NCBI GenBank assembly: GCA_010093685.1
Contig: MU006220.1
Coordinates: 1,085,502-1,149,501, forward strand
Source of the DNA: Ophiobolus disseminans
Lineage: Eukaryota; Ascomycota; Dothideomycetes; Pleosporales; Phaeosphaeriaceae
Length of the DNA stretch: 64,000 nucleotides
Reading direction: 5' to 3'
In this document: piece after piece, positions 57,596 to 64,000 of the stretch
Layout: each line of letters opens with the position of its first letter
Numbering within the stretch: the stretch's first letter is position 1
The notes under the pieces: generated by a model
Databases searched by the model: none
Told to the model about the DNA's origin: nothing
What the model saw: only the letters and a program-made list of their open reading frames with translations
Program-made: the position numbers and the translations under genes

Positions 57596-58771
57596 TCAAT
57601 TCTCAAGTCGTACCCTTCTTGTAATCCTGCGTCCATAGTTCTTGTACAAGTTGATCAACAGCTCCCGTACGATCTCGATGAACCCAGTGCGCGTGTCGAA
57701 CTTGCTCCCACCGTACGGAAAAGACACAATCTGTCTCCAGTCTGCCTGGTCTTCGAAGTAGAACTCCAGATCGAATGCATCTGCTTTCCGCAGCATATCC
57801 TTCAACACCTCGCCCTTCTCCCCGTGAACTTCAGCCCACGCCCACAACTTAGGGTCGTGGAAATCCAACACATCCTTTGACGTATCCCTCGCCAGGATCT
57901 GCGCATTGAAAAGCAAATGCCGCAGAATGTTAATGTCGCATCCACACTTCACAACCGCGTACCTCAGCATATCCGTCGTAATCGCCCTCGGCACACCCAG
58001 CAGCACCGCCAGACTCGCAACCGCGTGCTCACTCCCCTCTCTTATCGCCTCGCGCATCCCTATCTTCGCCATCTCGCCGCTCAAACTGCCCTTCCAGTCA
58101 ATCTCGCCATTGAGACTAACCAACACATACAGCAACGAACTCTTACCCGTGGTCCAGGGCCCATGGAGAAGTTTCTCAGGCACATGAAATCCCTCTGCGA
58201 AACCCAGGTACGGAATCTTAGTAAACTGAAACGGCCACAATCCATCAAATTCCTTGACGCCCTTGACTTCAACGCCCGTCTTTTCCCACGCTTTGCCACG
58301 CAGTTTGATCATTGCGTCGTGTGCTCTCTGCACGTAGGCCAGGAAGAAGTCCCAGGTGAAGAAGCGGCAGGCTAGGAGTTCTGATTGCAGCGTGGGCTCG
58401 GATGTCTTTTTTCTGTCGCGGTGCACGGTTGTGTGATCCACGGTGCGAAAGAAGGACCGCATTGTGAATTCTAGGATCACGGCGCGGGAGGAGAGGCGGC
58501 GGCCGAGAGATGGCGATGATTGGGGGAGGGCGATGTTCATGCTGTGGAGAAATATCATTTCGAGAAGCTCTTGGGGGAGGCCTTGGAGGGTGGGCATAGC
58601 GGGCGTTGTGTCTTTTTTCTTCTTGGATTTGAGTAGTCGCTTGCTTCTTGATGCAGATGAGGATCGTGAGGATGTCGCTGGAGTGGTCGAATTAAACTTG
58701 AGTTTTTCGGTTATGAGCGATGCTGCGTGTTTTCGTTTCCTGCCGCGGATTGGAACAGGTGTGAGGTCCAT
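57596..58771 (-). CDS. F-box-like protein
   Basis: Single exon, 391 residues, ATG complementary to 58769-58771. After a basic, Ser-rich N-terminus with a nuclear-localisation-like cluster (RGRKRKH, KSKKKK) comes an F-box-like motif at about residues 58-100 (MPTLQGLPQELLEMIFLHSM). The rest is helical, ankyrin- or leucine-repeat-like without clear repeats (HAVASLAVLLGVPRAITTDM, GCDINILRHLLFNAQI). Intronless F-box-like proteins of this length are a large family in Dothideomycetes, presumed to be substrate adaptors of SCF ubiquitin ligases. Substrate unknown. Confidence 0.8.
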   Translation of the reverse strand: MDLTPVPIRGRKRKHAASLITEKLKFNSTTPATSSRSSSASRSKRLLKSKKKKDTTPAMPTLQGLPQELLEMIFLHSMNIALPQSSPSLGRRLSSRAVILEFTMRSFFRTVDHTTVHRDRKKTSEPTLQSELLACRFFTWDFFLAYVQRAHDAMIKLRGKAWEKTGVEVKGVKEFDGLWPFQFTKIPYLGFAEGFHVPEKLLHGPWTTGKSSLLYVLVSLNGEIDWKGSLSGEMAKIGMREAIREGSEHAVASLAVLLGVPRAITTDMLRYAVVKCGCDINILRHLLFNAQILARDTSKDVLDFHDPKLWAWAEVHGEKGEVLKDMLRKADAFDLEFYFEDQADWRQIVSFPYGGSKFDTRTGFIEIVRELLINLYKNYGRRITRRVRLEN

Positions 58772-59043
58772 TGGCTCTTAAGGTAGGAGTGATCAGGCAG
58801 CAGAGTTGAGTGGCATGCAGTGTGCTTGAATTGGGTTGGTGCATTCGCGTCCATGTCCTGCATTGGAGATCTTGTATGCGCCACAGAGCGCTTGGGCCGG
58901 GTGTGGCTTTGCCGCGGCCAGCAGCGCGGTTCTCAAACTAGCTTTGTGTTTCTGGGCCTCATCAACCACCATAACAACCATCTTCCACCACGTCGCGCAC
59001 TGCTACAACAACCACAACGATTATAATCACACGGCAGTGAAAC

Positions 59044-60577
59044 ATGCAAGTCCACGCGGTGCCTGATTCGGAGCGCGCGTATGATTCGACGGGAAGGAGG
59101 CTGCCATGGGGATATGAATTCGCCGAGTAAGTGGTTATCCTGAGTGAAGCATTGTGCATGTACTTGTGAAAGAGCAACCGCACCTTCAAGCTATAACATC
59201 ACTTTCAAAAACTACCCGTGGACGCGCCTCAGACAACAGTCACAACTCCCAATGGGCCTCCACTCTACGCCGCAACCTCACGATGCCTCGCGCACAAAAG
59301 CTGACATGTGGTCCAACAGCTTCGATAAGAACCAGCGGCGCATGCCCGAAGAGAAAGGCCCTTTTGGCAAGGCACGCAAGCGTGGAACGTCCCGTGCTAA
59401 GACACCCACAGCAAACAGCGCACTCGATGAAGCTCGGCAACTGAACGACAAAGCGATAGACAAGATCTTCGACCAGGTGAAGAGGGACGAGAGCAGCAGA
59501 CGTTCCATACGAGGCGCTTCTGGTGCAGTCGGAGCCCTCCCACCGTCGGCTTCAGCACCAAACCTATTGGACGCCAGCGGCATGGGCGCCTCATTCCAGG
59601 CCGGCGCATCCACAAATACAGGGGCAAAGGAACCGAAAGAAGTTATCCTATACGGCTACGGCCATGATGCGCAGTGGGCCGCGATAGCGCACTTTGAATC
59701 GGTGTCGAATGGCCTCATCTTCGAAGAGTACGACCGCGAACCGTGGAATGCCAAGGCAGGCATGTCTTTCTCTGGCTTCAACGCATCACGCGCATCGTCG
59801 ATGCGCTCTCTCAACAAGGCTTCGCTCCAGAAAGTAAACCAGTACGTGGGAGGAGACCACTGGATCAAAGTCACATTCGACTCAGCAGAGGCCGCAGAGC
59901 GCGCGTGCCACTACAGCCCACACAACATTCAAGGCCACACCGTCTTCGCCGAGCCATATCGAGGGACAGGACCAACCGGAGGTGACAAGCCGCTGCGCGC
60001 GAATGTCGGAGGCGCGCTATCACAGACAACATCGCCCAACACACTCTCCTCGGGCACGTTAGGCGGTCGCGACTCGTCAATAACGGCGTCTTCAGCAACA
60101 GTAACCGACTCCGTACCCGCATCTACCGGCAATCTCACACGCTCAAATACCACACCCATGTTCCGCACCGCAGGCGCATTCCCGCAAGACAATCTGCCCC
60201 TAGCTCCAATACCGCAAGCCCAGCCCCCGCAGACATCGTCCTCCACAACGACAACCACGACAACAGCGCTCAACCCTCGCTCTGCACGCGCAACACTCCG
60301 CCTCAAAGGCGCAAACGTCAAGCCCGCCATTTTCCTCCCGCAAGAGAAGGCATTCCTCCCCGCACAGCCGCGCTGGCAACAAACGGTCGGCTCGCTACCT
60401 ATGATCGGATGGGTGTTTGGGTCGGGACAGGGCATAATCGGCGAGCAGATACCGCGCAAAGAGGACGGCAGCTTCGATGCAAAGGCTGCGAGTCTGTATT
60501 GGCGGGCATGGTATGCGGCAGATCAGTGCTTTGGGACCGACTTTTGCGGTGTGCGGGAAGCGGAGTATGATGATTGA
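59044..60577 (+). CDS. NUP53: nucleoporin Nup53/Nup35-type
   Basis: Exon 1 59044-59126, a 106-nt GTAAGT...TCAG intron and exon 2 59233-60577 give 475 residues. The Nup53/MPPN RRM-like domain lies at about residues 165-275: PKEVILYGYGHDAQWAAIAH, VNQYVGGDHWIKVTFDSAEA, and AERACHYSPHNIQGHTVFAE. The flanks are Ser/Thr/Pro-rich and disordered; the C-terminus has the hydrophobic VGSLPMIGWVFGSGQG and YWRAWYAADQCFG. Nup53 homologues dimerise through the RRM-like domain, bind Nup170/Nup192-type scaffold proteins and curve the pore membrane with a C-terminal amphipathic helix. The start ATG at 59044 (MQVHAVPDSERAYDSTGRRL) lies in an upstream exon, and the phase fits only with the acceptor at 59232. Confidence 0.88.
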
Positions 60578-60902
60578 GCACAGTTGGAGCCACTGAGAAC
60601 GCAGGTTGGAGACGGGATGGTATAGCATTGCATGGCGTTTTCTGGATACTGCATGACGGCGAACAAACACTGAGCATGCGATATGCATTATAGAGCAATA
60701 ATTGACAGACTTCAAAACATGACGTACGGATCGAGTTGTATGCAATGTGATTTCCTTGCCAACGCCTACGCCGGTGATGACAAAACATCTAGTGCGCGTA
60801 AGACAATCGTACATATACCGACTCCCCCATCCCGTATCCCCATATCCTACTTCTCCCATCCCACTTAACTACCCCCTCCCTCCTCTGCCACCCAGTCTTC
60901 GC
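60578..60902. other. convergent intergenic region between NUP53 and SAR1
   Basis: 325 bp holding two 3' UTRs. No further feature. Confidence 0.5.
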
Positions 60903-62054
60903 CTACACATACTGGCTCAACCACCTAATCCCCTCGCCGTAGCCCTGCCTCATAACCACACTGCACATGAAGACCTCAATCGGCCTGATGCCCTCGAGCG
61001 GCACCTTGCCCTTGCCGGTTGTCTGATACAAACCGAGAGTAGCGCGCAGCTGGTCCTCGGACACGGCTTCTGGGTGGTCGATTTTGTTGCCGAGGATGAC
61101 GAAGGGTGTGTTTTTGAGCTCTTCCATTGCGAGCAGGGCGTCGAGCTCGGCTTTGGATTCGTTGAGGCGCTCGTGGTCTTTTGCGTCGACGAGGAAGACT
61201 ATGCCGCTGACTTCGGGGACTGCGTGGGGAGGGGGTGTTAGAAAGGGAGTATGTGTGGGTGTGTGGAAGAGTAGGACGTACAGTAGTCGCGCCATAGTCG
61301 GCGGGCTTGTGCGTGGCCTCCGAGATCGAAGGTTGTGAACTTGACGTTGCCTATCGAGAGCTCTTCGGAGGTGGGGTGGAGAGTTGGCTGTCTGGATGGG
61401 TGTTAGTTGCTGAGATGTTGGCTGGGCTACGTGGCACTTACAGAACGGCGACGCGGTCGTTCTTGAGCATGTGAAGAAGCCTAGGGCTGTTAGTCGGTGC
61501 CTTGGGAGGTGGCGTGAGAATCATACGTGGTCTTTCCGGCATTGTCACTGTAGCCTCGTTAGTATGGTCTCAAGATCTCGAGCAGGTGGTTATACGTACA
61601 GTCCAAGGAAGAGGAGCTTGGCATGCTGGGGTGTCTGTTAGCAGAGATCCTAAATATTTGGAGCGTCGAAAGTACCTTGTTCATCAAACCAAGCGAGGAC
61701 AAGACATCCCAAACTGTCATGGTTTATCAGCATGCATTTATCATCTCTTCAACTCAGTATATCCGATGTCAACGCCGAGGCAGGTCGAAATGCAATGTGC
61801 CATGTAGTCTTCAGGTTGCGATAAGCCTGATTCCTGTTTCGAGCCGTATCCCAGACCCAACAAGTTCTGCAGATGCCCTTGTGTGCGATAATCGAGATGC
61901 TTATATAGGCGTAGTATGGCATGTATGTCATCGCGCTCGACATGCGAAAGTGATCGTGAACGACAATGAAAGTGGCACAACTTACACCTGTCGCGAGATC
62001 AGTAACACGTTCCAAACTAGATAGCAGGCAGACTTACCAATCAAGAATCCACAT
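60903..62054 (-). CDS. SAR1: COPII small GTPase Sar1, with a 2-nt exon
   Basis: Eight minus-strand exons: 62054-62038 (17 nt), 61987-61986 (2 nt), 61713-61676, 61625-61600, 61547-61527 (21 nt), 61480-61442, 61391-61282 and 61219-60903. They sum to 570 nt, 189 residues, exactly the Sar1 length. Parts: the amphipathic N-terminal helix MWILDWFWDVLSSLGLMNKH, G1 GLDNAGKTTLL, switch I with PTLHPTSEEL, G3 DLGGHAQARRLWRDY, G4 NKID and the end GIRWLSQYV. Sar1 inserts this helix in the ER membrane and recruits Sec23/24. The 17-nt exon ends GATTG and exon 3 starts TTTGGG; direct joining is out of frame, while the intervening CAG|GT|GTAAGT at 61981-61990 supplies exactly the GT needed for Trp-Phe. The acceptor ATCCAG|ACAG before exon 7 is one of two overlapping choices; only this one keeps VLQPTLHP. 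Confidence 0.93.
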
Positions 62055-62944
62055 GCCTACGTTGAGTCTTTCTGTTTATGTGAGAGGTTCAGCTTCTGGT
62101 GTTGAGGTTGTGCAACTTATTGGGTCGTGGAGCGGTAAGCTGGGGTGAGGGAAGACGTTCGGGATCGAGGCGGCGGTCTTGACGACAGGGATCTGGAACT
62201 TGTCGCCGAGCTGACACGTGCGCTCATGTCACGTGTGCTACCTTGGTGCAATCGCTCCTTCGTCGCATCAAAGTGCATTCACTTTTGGAACAAAATTCAT
62301 GGTCTTCTTGCGACTGCTACGAGCAGCCAAGGGTTTATTCATCTCGTAGCGTCATCTTTCCATCATCGTCACCACTTCTCAGTCTCACTCAAAGCCGCCA
62401 ACAATTATCTGTACATCATGTAGCGTTGAAGTGGTTTAACTACTCCAATATCATCTTCTATGCTCCTTTTAGTATATTTGCATGTCATGATCACACTCCG
62501 ACCAGAATGCATGATGTGTTGCCATGGTATAGCACTCTCGTAGCATCTTCCCCTCGCTCTCTTTCAAGCTCATTCACCACCCCAATTCTCGTGTCATACA
62601 AGGCGAGGCTCTTTGAACACGGCATAGGATGTTCATCGCGCAATCAGGGCAGAGAAGAATCTGTTCAACCACTTTCAATTCGACATTATGTCCATCAAAG
62701 TACTACCTAAGCTATATAACGATGCCAAAGCAAACTGCTGCCTCATGCTAAAGTGCGCCAAACCGCCCAATGCCGGTAATATATACATGTCTAAGGAGTG
62801 TTCATGAGTGCATGCAATCGTTAAGGAATGTCGTTAGGAAACCCTTCTCTTCTTCCATCATTATTAGACCAAAGTCTTTTTCAACCCGCGCAGAGATTAT
62901 GCAGAGGAAGAACGCTAAGCGCGAGACCGTTCAAAAGGAGATGC
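62055..62944. other. about 0.9 kb between SAR1 and the PIR gene, no gene seen
   Basis: Contains the SAR1 promoter (next to 62055) and the 3' UTR of the PIR gene. Short overlapping frames only. Confidence 0.5.
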
Positions 62945-63892
62945 TTAGAGCATAGCGAAAAGGCCGAGGAGACCGGCCAGGAGAGCACCAGTGGCGGCGT
63001 TGCCAGTGGCAGCGGCACCAGTGAACTGCGCAGGGGCAGAGCGGGTGGCGTTGGGGGCAGTGAGGTTGCCAGTGCGGGTAGCAATGGGAACTTGAGGCTG
63101 ACCATCGCTGATCTGAGAGACAACAGGCCTTGGGGTAACGACGGGAACTTGGGGCTGACCATCAGAGATCTGAGAGACGACTGCGCGGGAGGTGGGTCTT
63201 GGGGTGCCGACTTGAGGCTGGCCGTCAGAGATCTGAGAGACAACGGGTGCGGGAGTTGGCCTTGGGGTACCAGCTTGAGGCTGACCGTCAGAGATTTGAG
63301 AGACAACTGGGCGGGGAGAGGAAGCTTGGGGCTGGCCGTCGGAGATCTGGGAGACAGCAGGTCGCTGAGAGGTGGCCTGAGGCTGACCATCAGAGATTTG
63401 CGAAGCACCACCCTGCCTGACAGCGGTGATGTAAATGGGGATGCACTGTGCACCAGTGGATTGGCTGTACAGGTTGTAGAAGGTGCCAGACAGACACTGG
63501 TACCAGATAGCAGTGGAGCCGAGCGCGAGGGAGCCGTTGTTGCAAAGGGAAAAGCCAGTTGATTCACGGGCACCAGCCTGTACGGGGGCATCGAATTGGA
63601 ACCTGCAACGTTGTTAGTAAGAAATCATCACAGTGCTATTGTATGGGGAAGCTTACTGGTAGTTGCTGGCGATGTAGCCAGTGCGACCAGCCTGGTCCCT
63701 CAGGTTACCGTTCTGGAGGGAGAGAGTCAAGACACCGGCGAGCTGGCGAGTCTCGAGATCACGCTTCCTAGGGGAAGTGACATTGACGGTGGAGATCTGG
63801 AAAGTGCCAGAGGTGGAAGGCTGGCAGCCAGATGGAGGAGAGCTCTGAGCCAGAGCCGCACCGGCAAGGGCAAGGACAGCGAAGGACTTCAT
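62945..63892 (-). CDS. PIR-repeat cell-wall protein with a GPI-like C-terminus
   Basis: Minus-strand exons 63892-63657 and 63602-62945 give 297 residues; the intron is GTAAGC...GCAG. Signal peptide MKSFAVLALAGAALA, then a possible Kex2 site (PRKRD, about residue 43). A cysteine-containing domain follows, and then six copies of the PIR motif QISDGQPQ, at roughly even spacing (17-21 residues), joined by Pro/Arg/Thr linkers. The Gln in such repeats forms an alkali-labile ester to beta-1,3-glucan. The end is Ala/Gly-rich and hydrophobic (GAAATGNAATGALLAGLLGL), like a GPI signal. The repeats are also visible as imperfect DNA repeats at about 63060-63410. Translating the other frames gives long Pro/Ser- or Arg-rich shadows because of the repeat. 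Confidence 0.9.
63080..63410 (-). repeat. tandem imperfect repeats coding for the PIR motifs
   Basis: Six units of about 51-63 bp share a core that encodes SQISDGQPQ (on the plus strand GGCTGACC-TCAGAGAT-TGAGA). Unit lengths vary in the linker, all in multiples of three. Such arrays expand and contract easily. Confidence 0.85.
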
Positions 63893-64000
63893 TTTCAGAA
63901 GATATGTCGGACTGTGATGAGGTAACGGGTGTTGAAGGGTGCTGAGAGCGAAGGTTGAAAACGAAGGATAGACTGATGAACGAGGTATCAGTCTTTTTCA
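63893..64000 (-). promoter_or_regulatory. 5' leader/promoter of the PIR gene (partial)
   Basis: The final 108 bp are upstream of the PIR start. On the minus strand the leader is CT/CA-rich. The rest of the promoter lies outside the window. Confidence 0.4.

Noticed and set aside
62881..63591. Minus-strand frame of 236 codons, Pro/Ser/Leu-rich
   Set aside because: It is the wrong frame of the PIR repeat array; the true frame joins exon 1 by the GTAAGC...GCAG intron and gives QISDGQPQ repeats.
1..64000. CRISPR arrays, operons, bacterial ribosome binding sites, prophage
   Set aside because: None seen; introns and gene content show a fungal nuclear region.

Overview
The window is nuclear DNA of a filamentous ascomycete (Pezizomycotina), probably a Dothideomycete. 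Genes are intron-bearing, with mostly 45-80 nt introns using GT-AG borders. The gene content is typical of such fungi: a SAR1 beginning MWILDWFWDVL, an FlbC-like C2H2 factor, a rhodopsin-fold membrane protein, a HET/NB-ARC/TPR incompatibility gene, a PIR cell-wall protein and a pogo (Fot1-like) transposon. The class-level assignment is an inference. All spliced models here were built by hand from splice sites, reading phase and family resemblance.

Layout. 1-10.6 kb: the 3' end of a membrane protein with a His-rich tail, a TRP/flavin-carrier-like channel, a 67-residue protein with an N-terminal lipidation motif, a degenerate JmjC-like protein, an unidentified membrane protein and ribosomal protein eL24. 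10.6-17.8 kb: accessory DNA, namely a decayed HET-NB-ARC-TPR gene between two ~230 bp inverted repeats, one of which is split by a 2.1 kb pogo element. 17.8-26.6 kb: about 9 kb with no convincing gene, ending in a 1.25 kb tract with no ATG in front of the C2H2 factor. 26.6-34.2 kb: the C2H2 factor and a Gin4/Hsl1/Cdr2-type septation kinase. 35.6-49.3 kb: single-copy accessory and metabolic genes (acyltransferase, GFA-fold protein, hotdog thioesterase, rhodopsin-fold protein, Kre9-like surface protein, DUF3632 protein, secreted HbpS-like protein, GPI-anchored zincin-like protein). 49.9-64 kb: a spliced unknown followed by a dense housekeeping block (ATP synthase d, NAC alpha, eL14, F-box-like protein, Nup53, SAR1), closing with a PIR protein.

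The housekeeping genes serve translation (eL24, eL14, NAC alpha), respiration (ATP synthase d), nuclear pores (Nup53) and ER export (SAR1). The surface genes (TRP-like channel, Kre9-like sensor, GPI protein, PIR protein) and the septation kinase and FlbC-like regulator suit hyphal growth, wall building and conidiation. No operons are expected or seen. Several neighbours are divergent and share short promoters (JmjC-like/membrane protein, eL14/small gene, F-box/Nup53).

Most interesting: (1) SAR1 can only be read as the conserved 189-residue protein if a 2-nt exon is used; (2) the C2H2 factor is preceded by 1,253 nt without any ATG although its frame stays open and Pro/Ser-rich for 69 codons upstream; (3) the nested repeat structure contains its own empty-site copy of the transposon target; (4) ATP synthase d has a GC-AG intron.
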